Source: Phoebastria nigripes
Lineage: Eukaryota; Chordata; Aves; Procellariiformes; Diomedeidae
Reading direction: 5' to 3'
NCBI GenBank assembly: GCA_035582835.1
Contig: JAYKAV010000416.1
Coordinates: 1 to 64,000 of the forward strand
Length of the DNA stretch: 64,000 nt
Numbering within the stretch: position 1 is the first letter of the stretch; the number at the start of each line of letters is the position of its first letter. This document shows positions 12,764 through 24,830 of the stretch, in pieces. Made by a program: the position numbers and the translations under genes. Below the pieces are notes generated by a model, which was not told the origin of the DNA, did no database searches, and saw nothing but the letters and a program-made list of their open reading frames with translations.

Positions 12764-13319
12764 GTATTGTGGTAGGCTAACCTCAGCCAGCAGCTAAGCA
12801 CCGCACAGCTGCTCACAGAGGGAGTGCCCTCATCCCAGTGGGACATGGCAGACAATAGGAAAAACAAAAGCAAAAAAACCTTTGTGGGTCAAGATAAAGA
12901 TAGTTTAATAAGTGAAGGAAGAAGAAAGAAAAAAAACCACCCAAGTGATGCAATGGCAATCATATACCATCTCCCCCAAGGAGACTGACGCCAAGCCAGT
13001 CTTCCAGGAATGGCTACTTTCCCCAAAAAACTCCTTCCCTCACTTTTTATTGCTTAGCATGGTGTCATACGGCAAGGAATATCCCTTTGGTCAGCTCAGG
13101 TCTGCTGTCCTGCATGTGACCCCTCCCAAGTTCTTGTGTACCCCTCAGGGGCAAAGTGGGGAAAAAGATAAAACCTTGACGCTCTGTAAGTACTGCTCAG
13201 CGATAGCTAAAATGCTGGTGTTTTATCAACACTGTTTTAGTCACAAATCAAAACCACAGCACCATATGGGCTGCTTTGGAGAAAATTAACTCCATCCCAG
13301 ACAGACCCATTACAGGTAT
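12764..13319 (-). mobile_element. Solo ERVL-like LTR with 5-bp target duplication
   Basis: Read on the minus strand, 13314 to 12769 begins TGTAATGG and ends ACCACA. It follows the same order of blocks as the LTR at 60251-60815: the GGGATGGAGTTAATTTTC start block, a middle block with ACACAAGAACTTGGGAGG, a TATA-like AATAAAAAG at 13051-13043, a poly(A) signal ATTAAA at 12909-12904, and the final GTGCGGTGCTTAGCTG block. The 5-bp GGTAT at 12764-12768 is repeated at 13315-13319, so both ends are the true integration ends. It is clearly more diverged than the 55 kb LTRs. No internal sequence is present, which is the usual result of recombination between two LTRs. Confidence 0.9.
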
Positions 13320-15437
13320 TCACCAGGTGAAGTGGTTTACCAGTTTGGATAGCTCCTTTAAGTGCTATTAGATTAGCTTTAACAATGTCGGCTTTTATTG
13401 GCCTATGATATTGCTTCATTTTGAAACCTAGAGGCTATTATGGACGGATTCAATTCTGTCTCAAGACATTTAAATTTGTGTGTCTAAAGGTGACTAGATA
13501 TCAAACTCTCATTAGTCAGTGTAAAACCTGAGACATTCAGCTCACTCATCAGTGGTGTCTTAGGTGGGATATAGTTGCACGGTTAGCCAAGAGAAACTGA
13601 AAACAACTCAGTTGGGTTCAAAGATGTGACACAGGTGTCAGTGAGACCTGAAGACTTCGGGAAGCTGTAGTGGAAGGCCAGTCTGGACACTCTGCAGCAC
13701 TTAAAATGACATTAGGGCTCACTTCAGTTGGGTTAATAGTGCTGTCTGATACTCTCAGGGTTACCTGAGACACCCCAGCGACTTGGAGATTTCACACAAG
13801 TCTTCCAAGGGACCCTCACCCTTCTGGAGAGGCAACTGGAAGCCAGGNAGGATGCCCTAAGGCATCTAAGACAGCTTTATTGTCTTAGGCAGTTGCATCT
13901 AAACTACACTTTATATTGAAACCTGCACCTTGAATCCATCTGAGACCTCATTTTTTCATCGGTGACAAATGAGGAATGATGTGTGATGAATAAGTTTTTG
14001 TGATAACCTCACAGTTTCCTCCTTCTCTATTTAATCTCTTTTCTGAGAAAATATAATCACAAATTTTTGTGCTTTTATTTTCTGTTTTAACAAAACTTGT
14101 CTTATGTCACTGCTGCAAATGAGGACTTGTTTTCTGGAGTGGAGTCAATATGGCCTTTTTGCCAAGACCTGTAATTTAAGCTTTGATTGAACTTCTTAGC
14201 TCTTTGAGGATTAAAAGCCTGGGAAAGCTTAGATCAGTAAACAGTAGAGAGAAGCTAAAACTGCTGTTCAGTTAAAAATTCATACATTTGTTCAGTGTTC
14301 ACTGTTTGAAATCTCTGTATAGTCCTGTAATCAAAGTGAAGTTGCTTTATGTAGACACCTGCAGGAATTATACCATCCAAGATCTGATACTCAGTGAAAA
14401 AGTGTAATAAGCTTATTTCTGAGTATTGCCTAAGCCCCAGTAATTGATATCCAAGATGCTTCCAAGTCAAGACTATAATATCATCCATTGTGCAAGACAC
14501 TACCAAATCGTCACCTTTCCTTGGTGCTAAGCTAAACATTCATACTACCAGATTTATTTGAAAAGTGGAAGATAGTTTTACATATAATCCTGGTGCTTAG
14601 GCATTTTTTTAAAAACACAGTTCTACCTACAGTAAAGGGAATATTAAGGCTAGAAAAGACTGCCTAGAAATTGAAGATTTTGCTTTCATTTTTTTTATCA
14701 GAGATTGAAAAATCAGCCACATCTCACCTCCAGAACCTCCATCCATGAAGTAGATCTAAGCAAGATTTCTGTGACTTACTAAGTGATGTTGAGCAGTTTG
14801 GGATCTTATGCAAGTGACACTAATCACTGCAGAAGTGCTGCAGTAGGGAAGTAATGTGAGCTACGTGATGACTGTTTGTGTTTGTAAGCCTCCAGCTCCC
14901 AAAACCTTCTGGCTAACTCTTGAAGTCAACTTAATTATTAATAAAAAAAAAAAAATATAATTAAACCTCAGGCTATGATCTGACCTTGAAAACCAGAATG
15001 AAACTAAGAATCCAAAGTTCATAATACATTATAATTTGTTTACTTAGAACGTATTTGTATTTCTTGTGATACTAGCCTGCTTTTCATAGCTCCTGACCGT
15101 GATCTCTGATAATATTCTGCAATATTCTTGTGTTACAGACATTTAGTAAGAAAGCGCTTTTTGATTTATACTGCAGAAGAATATTTTTGATTGTATAATT
15201 TACAATTGTCTTGAATTGTCCTANCTGCACCCAAGATTAATCCAGGGTGGAAACAAATCTCAAGAAATCTGATAAGTGAATTATAATTTCTTAATCTATT
15301 GGCTTATTAATTCTGTGTTTTTGACTTGTATCGGTTGTGTCCATTTTAATACGAGTTTCATGATGAAATTTGGGAGGAACAAGGAAAATGCTTGCATGAA
15401 CACAGGCAAAGTAAGTCTGTTTAGCACCGTTGACACA
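13320..15437. other. Intronic or unique sequence
   Basis: No exon or named repeat was recognised. Parts near 13440-13930 contain motifs such as TTAGGCAGTTGCATCTAA that may belong to an old interspersed repeat. A 94-codon minus-strand open frame at 14255-14539 has no flanking splice signals. Confidence 0.4.
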
Positions 15438-15476
15438 AAGCAATGAAATGTGACTTTCAAGCAATGAAATGTGACT
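15438..15476. repeat. 21-bp tandem duplication
   Basis: The 18-base stretch AAGCAATGAAATGTGACT occurs at 15438-15455 and again at 15459-15476 with a 3-base spacer. It is a recent-looking exact local duplication. Confidence 0.85.
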
Positions 15477-15500
15477 AACTTTCCTGGCCCAAAAGCACCA

Positions 15501-15562
15501 TATTTATTTATCTATCTGTCTGTCTGTCTGCTTGTTTATTTGTTTGTTTGTTTGTTTGTTTT
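15501..15562. repeat. Tetranucleotide microsatellite (TTTA/TCTG/TTTG)n
   Basis: The motif changes along the tract from TTTA to TCTG to TTTG. It is a simple repeat; the plus-strand open frame across it is a by-product of the repeat. Confidence 0.9.
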
Positions 15563-17987
15563 AGGGAAAAAGTGCATGTGGGTATCCAGGCAAACCCAGC
15601 CTTTTTGTCATTTTCGTTTACTCTTTAGTTTATTACAAAATATTTGCAATTGTGTATTGTTACCAATCTACCTTAGAGCCTACTCCTGACAGTCTATTTT
15701 TCAGAAACCAGGACGTTAGAAAACATTTATAGGCACATGAATTGCTTATCTCTTACTCAAAATTTCACAGAAGTATATTAGTCATGGTGAGAACTTTATC
15801 TACAGGAAATTCTTGGAAAAGCCAAGAGGTGAGGAAGAAAAGCACAGGAAGGCAAGAAGGAAAACATGTAAAGGCAAGTAACAGCGACTTATGTCAGGAA
15901 GCAAATAACTTTTCAGCTCGGTTCAGAGCAGTGAGGTGAACATGGAAATCTATAGTGAAACAAGAAATAAGTTTCAGATCCTCAGTCCAAAAACACCAGA
16001 AGGGTAAGTGAGACAATTAGATTAACATAGCCCATAACCTATTTGTTAAGGAAGTCATAGAGCAACACGTTGTTCAGCAACAAAGAGTTGAAACAAGGTT
16101 TTCAACTTGTGTTAGAGGTTTTGCCTTAACTAGGAGACTGTCATCTAATATTTTCCTTCTGGAGGTGTTATACAGTTTGTATAAATATATGTAACTAAAT
16201 TATTGTATGCTAAGGCAAAAATACCACTTGTCATGAATCAGTATTCAATGATATCCTTTCTCTGGAACTATTACACACAATTTGGGGCCCTTATGCTCAT
16301 ATCTTTCACGTGTTTCTGGAACCTATAAAATTTTTAATACTAGTGGCAATTACTGATTGTCAACTATACTGTTGGATATATCTCAGGCGATAACATTTCA
16401 TCAATACTTTCAGTCTTTGTATATTCCACTGTAGTACAATATGTTCACTCCACATGAAGCTACTTCCATGCTGTAAGAAGTCCTTATAAAACTTTCTTGT
16501 TAAACTAAGCAGAGCAGTTTTTAAGATTCTTGTTAATCTTTAATTAATAACAATATTAGATATTGGAAATATTAGATATCTTATTCAACCATTTAATTGG
16601 GTTTTTTTAATGCAATTTTTTAAGTAGTCCCACAAACTGTGTACAGTCTTCTAAAATGCATCACAGTCTGTAAGTTTACCTGTACTCTTTCTTCCTCAAC
16701 GCCTAGCCTTCCTTTGTCTAAGTTGGTTGCTTTGTTTTTTTTTTCTGAAGAACCTAAATCTAAACTCAAACCTAAATGTTCGTTTGATAATGACTCCTAA
16801 CAGACCATTATCTTTTAAGATCTGCCAGTGAGCAATCTCTTAATCCACTTTTAGGAAATTTTTTTATTGATACAATAGAGTGCAAATTTTTAAAACAGAA
16901 CTGGTTTCAAAACCACAGGAAGATTCAAGTATGGGATTGTATTACCTACTACTGTCAATGATTAGAATAAATTATTTTTTATATTATGAATAAGAAAGTT
17001 TTATTTAATGTTAAAATACATTCTATTTAAAACATTTTTATGCATTACAGTATTATCTGAAAATAGTTTTATAGTTCCCACATAAAGATAACTGCCACTT
17101 CTTTTACCATTTCTAATGATAGACGTATGCTAAAGTTATTTCAGGATACCCTGACTGAGAAAAAGACTGTCATTCACCAGTGTGGCAGAAAAATATCTCC
17201 TTGCATCAAGAAAAAAAGGCAGCAACAGGTTTATATGATTATTCCCCTAATGTTAGATTATTTTGTTTACCACTGCTTTTAACCAACATTCTTCTTTCAG
17301 GATAAACTATCCTATTTTGTGTTATTTGAAACTTAAAGAACAGTAATTTAATTTGGGTTTAGATACAGAAAGAGAACTACTTTAAACACTACCATCAGCA
17401 GTACCAAAAGCAAAAGGCTTCGACCTCTTTTCATTTTGTAAAAGAGTTAATGCTTTCTATTAGTCTGTTAGCTGTGATACAAACATTAAAAAGTTCTGGC
17501 ATTAAATCACACATAAGAAAGAAGTAGTATGTCTGTTAAATATTGCTGAAATGTATTACAACTAACCATGGGTTTCTTTTAACAGCCTGCGGCCAAGCCA
17601 ATGTGGACATTGATTTTTACTTCAACAGCTCCTGTGTTTCACTCAGATCTTAAAATAATAACTGAGTTAATAAAATGTTGAAGTTTTAGATGAAGACAAT
17701 CTTCCCTGAAAAACAAATTTAAATCTTAGTAGTATATGTTTCACTGTTTAGAAGAAACAGGTACTAAATTTATCTAAATTGGTTGGGTTTTTTGTCTACA
17801 TAACTACTTCATCTATTATAACTGGGTTTTAATGTTTTGATTTTTATTAGTAAAGTAGTTATCATCACTGAATTTTTGATAACACAGAAACACCAGTAAA
17901 CAGCCCACAGTGACAAGGATAACTGCTATCTTTGAGTATAAATAATTGAGTAGCATGTGTGAGAAATGAATCTTTTGCGTACTCTAG
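15563..17987. other. No gene recognised
   Basis: AT-rich unique sequence; nothing supportable was seen. Confidence 0.5.
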
Positions 17988-18171
17988 ACAAAAAAATTGC
18001 ATCCAAAAATAAGAAGAGGACTGGATGGATGTCTCTGGTAGCTAGCAATGTCCCTGCGCAGGTTGCGAATGCATTTCAGCTTATTCCTTCACCTGTATGC
18101 ACAGATGTGATCTGTGATGAGATTAATGTTAGCACTGGGATTGTTTTGAATGCTACTTACCGGAGTGGTAG
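17988..18171 (+). CDS. Weak candidate internal exon, unidentified
   Basis: A plus-strand stretch has a plausible acceptor (TGCGTACTCTAG) and a near-perfect donor (AGGTAAGT). It is open in one frame for 61 codons and contains more CpG than its surroundings. The peptide includes GWMSLVASNVPAQVANAFQL and is not recognised. No partner exon was found on this strand. It may be a chance open frame next to a chance donor. Confidence 0.22.
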
Positions 18172-19353
18172 GTAAGTACAGAATATAGTAACATCTCTGC
18201 ATTATGCCTATTTAGTAGATTATCCTGCAGTCCAAGGCAATTTCTTTCTCAAAAGCCTTCAAATGTAGATAAGATGAAAAATATTAACATAAAATGTACA
18301 TATTAACACAGTGATAAATTAAACTGAGGAATTCTTAGTAATCCTTCTATTGTTTTGTTTTGTCTTTTCATTGTCTTTCATTTCTGGAGTTCCAGCTAAG
18401 GGAGAGCTGTTCCTTGACTCAAAGCCCTGTATACTCCATGAAAAAACTCATGGTGGCAGCAAGGAGCTTTTGGCAGAGTCCTAAATTCTTTTCTTCTTCC
18501 CTGGAAAAAAGCAGTCCTGAGCTCATCTTCCTGACACTCTGATAAATCATCTAGATTTCCTGGATGGAAATAACCTAATACAAAGTACAGACATTTTGTC
18601 TACTGACTTGCAAAATGCAGCTGTGGTCCCCAAAGTTTTTAGGCATTTTCCATCCTTACTGGGGAAATTATAAAATATATAGTTTTCACCATTTTCCAGA
18701 AGCAATTAACATGAGACTGAAAGAAAAAATCCCCACAGGATGGACTCAGAAAAAAATAAAAAAGAAACAGAGAGAGAACCTTATAGCTATTAAAGGGTAA
18801 ACTGGTTAACACCTAAAAATACCTTAATAATATTCTTTTTTAGTAGTTGAATTAAAGATTAACCAGCCTTCCAATTCCCTGTGCGTCATAAACTGTGCAA
18901 AAACCAAAGCAAAGAAGCCATGAATGCCTCCCACTCCTTTCTAACTATAAAGTATGGTATATGAGTTATGAATGTACATGAGAAAATGTTTCAGAAAAAA
19001 ATAGGTAACTTAATTGGCTGAAGCCCATAAAGCTGAAAAATAATGAGTGAAGTAGGTTGATGAAAACAAGAGAAGCTCCACTTGTCATTCAGTCAAGAAT
19101 GCACATTTGTTGTGACTGCTCAAATACTATCTCTATGGACATATACCTGAGTTACATGCATAATTGATTTTGGCCCAATATATTTGTCTCAGTGTTTGTT
19201 AGTGTCAAAATTTCCTTTTCCAGTACAAACAGCACTGGACTTCAACCGAGGTTTTACTCTGCTCTAAGCGGAGAGAGTTAGCCACAACCCGTAGGAGCAA
19301 ATGCTAATGCCACAGTTTTCAGAGAATATAATGCAGCAGTACAGACTACTTAC
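18172..19353. other. No gene recognised
   Basis: AT-rich sequence with no supportable feature; intronic with respect to the minus-strand gene. Confidence 0.5.
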
Positions 19354-19464
19354 CTTATGGTTCCCCAAAACTGGTGCCTGCACTTCTTCCTCGCTGCTGT
19401 GGTTTTCAGTTGTATCGGACACTATTTTAGTCAGTGCAGCAAAGNTTGAACTGGATATATCCGT
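19354..19464 (-). CDS. Internal coding exon of an unnamed small protein
   Basis: On the minus strand this 111-nt exon is preceded by a pyrimidine-rich acceptor ending CCTAG and followed by an ideal donor, AAG then GTAAGT. Only one of its three frames is open. That frame fills the exon exactly with 37 codons, so both ends are phase 0. The peptide contains FAALTKIVSD and TTENHSSEEEVQAPVLGNHK, an acidic, Ser-rich linker. An ambiguous base at 19445 hides one residue. The next exon down the strand (11089-11184) also enters in phase 0 and ends in a stop, so the two form a coherent C-terminus of 68 residues. The family is not recognised. The alternative, two unrelated chance open segments, is unlikely given both splice sites and phase. 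Confidence 0.65.
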
Positions 19465-22113
19465 CTAGGTATAACAGGCAGATAATTAAAGACCATATCC
19501 AAAACAAAACCTTTCTCAACACCTATAGAGCAATTTATAATCAACACTAATTGCTTAAATAGCCATAGTCTTAATTGTTGATGTTGCATGATAGAGTACT
19601 TAAAAAGGACACTTAAACAATCAGATTAGATTTGTGAATCATCCTCTGAGACTCTCATGTTTAAACTCCTTTTTAGCTGGGTATGACAGACCATGTCCTA
19701 TCTGTATTGGGACAGATAGGGAACTAATACATGCTTACATATTTAGTCAGAGATAACCTGGGCCAGTAAGCATAAGTAACGTGTTCAGAGATGTTGTGTT
19801 AATTTCTTATATTCTTAAAGTTTTAAATAATTCCCAAAAAAGTTCTCTCATTTTCTGTTTCCCAGTCTACTATGATTTTTAGTAGGAGGGAACACCTGGA
19901 GTAGGGCAGCTCCAAGCAGTCAAAGTTCTTGGCCATAGGTTCTGCATATAAGGATGAGAGATTTTTCTGGAGTGTCCCTATTAATCTACAGAGTTTAAAG
20001 CTGGGTGCTATTACTAGTGATGTGACTAATGAATAGTCTTCATTCAGCTGGTAATACAGGTCTCAAAACTGGGCTCCAACTGCTGAAATTAGAGGTTCAA
20101 ATAACTTGCATTAAGAAATGTGTAAATAAAGATAACATTGCTGTAACTTCTTCTAATTTAGATATTTTTTTGCTGGGGCAGCTAATCTTAGGACTCTTCT
20201 CACTTAAATGAACAGAGATTTGAATAAAAACTATATATGCCTTTTCATTAATTCCCAGGGACTCTAGGTCTTAAAATTCTTTGAACATGGTGTCTTTGGT
20301 ACATTTCCAAAATATTTGTTAGGTATTTAATCTGATTTAAAGCTGTTTGGCTTTTGCTAGCTAGTTCCTTTTTAATATTCAAGATTTTAGGGATGCTTAT
20401 TGTTTTGTTTCTGGATGCTTCATTATTAGTCATTTTGAATGTGCAACCCTGAAAAAAGCTGTAGAGCTGAATGAAAATATGCATTTTGTAAGATTTTTTT
20501 TAAATGAAATTGTAAGTAAGTGCTTAAATTTCTTAAAAAATATTATTCAAATTTTGCTGAAGACTCAATCACAACAAATAAAAAATAGTTCTTCCATCTC
20601 CCCATCACTGGAAAATATAAAATAAGGGAGACACTATTGGAACTGAGATCAGAACCTTTTTGATTATAGGAGATTGTTAGAGTGCCAGAAAATTTCACCA
20701 GAAGTTATATTTTGCTGTAAAAACCATGAATTCTTTGAAAGGCCCTTTATTTTTGAAAAGGAAGAGCTACCAACCTCTAATACTAAATGCCTCACAGTAC
20801 ATCTTAATGGCGTATGTATTCTGATTAAGAAAGGTTACAAGCTAACCTCACATGTGACACCACAAAAACAACAAACAGGTGTCTGAGATAAACTGCAGAA
20901 TACTCTGTCATTTCTTCAAAGTGGGTTTTCACCTATATTTTGCCATAAGGTTAATATGCCTTTTAGAATTATAATCACCTAAATTTTCTGAAGTCTTCTA
21001 AAATCTGAGTTTCTATGGAAAGTGTAGGTTATTCTTTCTTCTCTGCATTGCAGTATGTTTCATTTATAATGCTATTTAATTAACTCTTCTACTACCTAAA
21101 TTCCCTGTTGGGTACAAGTTCACATCACACAGAAATCTCAACAACGCATTGTCACCCACTTTTCCCAGATCTTTTATTAAAAGCATGTATTTTAGCCATT
21201 AATGTTTTCTTTGAGAATCTCAAATTAGCTGGCAGAAGGACAACATCCACGTAATACCACTGCCACCTGACAATTCAGTCTCTGAAATAAATAAACAGAA
21301 AAGATGTAGACAGTCAAAAGGGTGTAAGAGTATCAAATCTGTAGAGGGGGGAATGGCTGTGAATAAAGTGACTACCTCTATATAATAGTCACATTCTAAA
21401 TTTGGTACTGTGAGTGGGAGAAAGCTACTGACGACTCTTACCATCCTTGAAAATGTAGGATTATATAATGCATGCACATGTGTCACCAAAGCCTATTTGT
21501 TGAGGATTTATCATAAATCTGAAAGAAAAAAAGCCCTGCAGCGACTGCAAAAGCTAGTACGTCTGGAAAGGCAAGGCAAGGGAAGGAAAGGAAGGGTAAG
21601 AGAAAGGAAATAATGTAAGGCTGAACATCTCCATTCTTCAGCTTTACTTTCTGGTTTTAGCATATAGAATTATGTTCTTCAATTCCAATATATACCCAAG
21701 TGCCCATTTTACAATTAACAGCCCCCAAACCATTCCCCTGACAAATACAAATTACTCTGCACAAACACTCTACAAAGTTGGAAAAGCCAAATGGGGGGGA
21801 GGGGTGAAGGAGAAAAAAAAGACAGAAAAGAAATAAAGCTATGAGAGGTTTTCTAGGCAGCATTTTCTCTTAAGATCTCTAAACTTTCAAAGCCACCTTG
21901 TGAACAGCGGTAGCTGTAAGAGGCAGTTCCCTCAGTGTGACAAATAGCTAAAGGCTGCAGGGATTTATACTTTTTTTTGGCCTTTCTTTTTTGGCCCTGC
22001 ATTAGAGATAATTGTCTATTTTCCCCATAGCAACCAGGAAAAAAAANGGAGATTACGAACAAGCTACTTGCCTGAGGCAAAGCACCTTCTACTTTTTAGG
22101 TTGCTTGACTTAC
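19465..22113. other. Intronic or unique sequence
   Basis: No recognised repeat or exon. A G-rich purine run with GGAAGG repeats lies at 21558-21609. Confidence 0.45.
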
Positions 22114-22134
22114 TTGTTCAGGTAAACGACTCAT
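22114..22134 (-). CDS. Candidate start exon (7 codons) of the unnamed small protein
   Basis: On the minus strand an ATG with A at -3 begins MSRLPEQ and is cut after the seventh codon by a strong donor, CAA then GTAAGT. This is phase 0 and would join directly to the exon at 19354-19464, giving a 75-residue protein. All three frames upstream of the ATG contain stops, so if the donor is used this must be the first coding exon, with 5' untranslated sequence upstream. Very short start exons are common but hard to prove from sequence. The competing model starts from the 22677-22811 exon instead. Confidence 0.42.
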
Positions 22135-22676
22135 GATGTTTTAGAAGAACCTCACAGTAAAATGGGCTATGGCATTGATCTGTCAGTAACATCCTTTTTG
22201 CCANCACCTCCTCCTCCTTTTCCTGCAGAACATGTAGACACTGCATTCTCCTGTTTTGGGTGAGAGCGTGCATCTCGACAGCCAATACTTGTGAATCCCC
22301 AACAACATAAAAAGGAAATACCTGCTGAAAGGAATTCATTCCTACATAGGGTAAGATGTATTCTCTGTCATGTTAGTCATTACTTCATCTGAGCCTAATA
22401 ATGTTCTCAGGTTGATATGTTGCTCATTACCAAGACACTTGAATAAGTGTCTTGAATAAGTTCTTGTCTGTTGACAACCAGGAGAGTATTTAAGAATGCA
22501 CTATTAATANCAGTGAGGCCTTAGGTGAACTAATTAATCATTCAAATTCTCATTTATTGGCTTAATTAATGGCTTCTTTCTGAACACTTGGAATACAGTC
22601 CAAATGTTACAAATATAGGTGTGCTGCTGTAGTTAAATGCAATGATGAAGATCAGTCCATTGATAATTGCCCTCAC
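22135..22676. other. Possible 5' UTR or intron of the minus-strand gene
   Basis: No certain feature. A 13-base near-duplication (CTTGAATAAGT) lies near 22440-22460. A minus-strand open frame at 22118-22339 ends just past the candidate start exon and is probably untranslated. Confidence 0.4.
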
Positions 22677-22811
22677 CACCACAATATCTAGCCACAGAGC
22701 AGTCTGACGCACGTCTGCAGTCACCGGGAGAGTGGCATTAATCTCCTTTCTCCTCTCCTCTGTCATAGCACTGGCACTGCTGTTCCCCACCAGGTGGTAA
22801 TGGCAAGGTGG
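22677..22811 (-). CDS. Candidate internal or 5' exon, unidentified
   Basis: On the minus strand a long pyrimidine tract ending CCCCCAG leads into 135 nt that is open in one frame only. It fills 45 codons with phase 0 at both ends and ends at a moderate donor (GTG then GTGAGG). The peptide holds an internal Met followed by TEERRKEINATLPVTADVR and a hydrophobic end. CpG content is higher than in the surroundings. Shared strand, proximity and phase make it a plausible alternative first or upstream exon for the gene whose later exons lie at 19.4 and 11.1 kb, but no family was recognised and it could be a separate or noncoding exon. Confidence 0.42.
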
Positions 22812-24776
22812 CTGGGGGAGTGAGAGAGAGTAGCTAACAAAGGAGACATGGGTCGCTCGCTATGGCAGTGGCAGGTCAGGACAGTATCAGTAACCTTCAT
22901 GAGGCCTCTGTGTCAGACGTGTCCCTGGTGCTCCAGGTAGCTCTGCTGAAGACACCTGGTCCTAGGAGATGTCTCCTTTCACAAATCTGTGTCTTGGGTG
23001 ATGGAAAACTAATGGCCACTACCTATTAGATGGATAGAAGGCCACATCCACCCTCAGTTTGAGGTATATATCCTCCTGAAGCCATTGTGAGGTCAGAAAT
23101 TGCTATTAGTCTATCACACGTGAAAACTAAGCAACTTACTGAAGATGACTTAAGTCACTCTAGCAGAGTAGGGACTCTAGCCAGGGGCTGTATCTGTACT
23201 GCCAAAGGGCACAAAGACCCAGGGAGGTCAATAGAGCAGAGTGCCTTGAGTCTACTCTACGTAAAGCTTAGTACCCTCTAAAGTGCCTTGAGAACATACA
23301 TAACATATAGCTCTTGGCTTGGGTCTCCTTTGGGCCATATACAGTACACCAATGGCATTATAATTCAGTATGTGATAGGAAGAGGGTCAGTTCAAAGCTT
23401 TTCAGATAAGGCGTGATTTTTATCAAAATTGTAAGAGTGGAATTTTTGTATGAAAAAAACCCAACCTGTTCTCTGCCCTGCAAATGACATGAGAACATGT
23501 GGGAGTGCCCTGTTGGGATGGCAGAGAGAGCCAGGCATGGCAAAGCCGCACCCATACTTTCTGTTGGGAACTGTTCCTGGAACAAACTTTCTCTAGAATC
23601 AGACTTTGGCGTGTCTCAGAGGGAACAAGCTGGTTCACTCCAAAACAGACTCAGTGCAAAACAACAGGCACAAAAATAACAGGACTGTAAATCATGGAAT
23701 TTTGCATGTGGACACACGTACAATGATAAGTGTATTGACAAACATGGTTAATAAAAGGAGAGGCAAAGTATTTTTGTCTGATTTAGGAATGCAATGAAAC
23801 TGTTTAAGTCACTAGAAGTAATCAGGATTAACAACTGAGTTCATAAATTGAGGTAGGATATAGGACTGCATTTTTAGCTTGATATGATGCATGTATCTAA
23901 AAGTTTGCTATTATTTCCTTGCATCAAAGTCATGAAAAGATCCATCAACAGGCTTGAAACTCTACTGAGGTAAACGTTGATGGGGGCCAGATCTGATTAT
24001 GAATGTTTAAAGTATAATTTAAAATGTTCTGCTGTGACAATAGGAAATTGTCNACAGGACCATAGGACCATTCAAGACCAACTGGAGTAAAACCTTCTGA
24101 AATGTATACAGTGTCAATACTGGGCTCTTGGCACCAACTGCATCACTTTCAAATATATTCCTATTGGGGTGCATCTCTTGTCCATGTAGAGAAAACTGGA
24201 CATAGCCTGCCTGCTCATTGAGGTTACAGCAGAAAAGTAGTAGTCTTGATTCTTGTTTCGAAGAATAATTTTATCCCTTGAAATCAGTCAAACTAGGCTG
24301 GGGTGAAATTGGGATAATAGAGGAGTAAACCGGATTCAAGATTAAAAAAATATAGGAGAGACCTTCATATTTTGTAATAGTTACATCTCAGATGAAAAAT
24401 TTCTCAACTATGCCTCTGTGTGTGATCAAACCATTATTATCATGTATAAAGGGAATGTATTTAAAAGCAAACATATATAAAGTCTGAATTATTAACTATT
24501 TCTCTGTGAATCATAAATTAATTCAGTTATTAGTAAGCAATCATTTTCTATTTCAAAATAAATTAACAGCCTCATAAAACTATCATTGCAAATGCTGGAT
24601 AAATGAAGATCATAAAGATATTTTTCATGTAAATAGTATTTGTGAAATTCTTTATTTTTAACATGGCAGATGAAAAAAAAACGATATGAGGTAACACTTA
24701 AGTATGCCTAAAATGATGAAGTATATATTCCATTGGAAAGTTGAAAACATCAACCCAGTGAGAGCTGAGGTGGAAA
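22812..24776. other. No gene recognised; possible upstream region of the minus-strand gene
   Basis: The segment 22812-23300 is somewhat richer in GC than its surroundings and could hold the promoter or 5' noncoding exons of the minus-strand gene, but I see no CpG island or clear core promoter. Confidence 0.4.
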
Positions 24777-24830
24777 AATCATAGAATTACAGAATCCCAT
24801 TACAGAATGGATTTGGGCCATGNCAGTATA
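24777..24830 (-). mobile_element. Possible CR1 3' tail scrap
   Basis: AATCATAGAATTACAGAAT followed by an AGAATGGATTTGGGCC block resembles the minus-strand view of a CR1 3' end with its imperfect repeat tail. Only about 50 bases are recognisable. Confidence 0.45.

Noticed and set aside
12912..13289. 125-codon plus-strand open frame
   Set aside because: It lies antisense inside the solo LTR at 12769-13314.
14255..14539. Possible exon or retrocopy on the minus strand
   Set aside because: Peptide looks plausible, but there are no splice sites at its edges and no recognised family.
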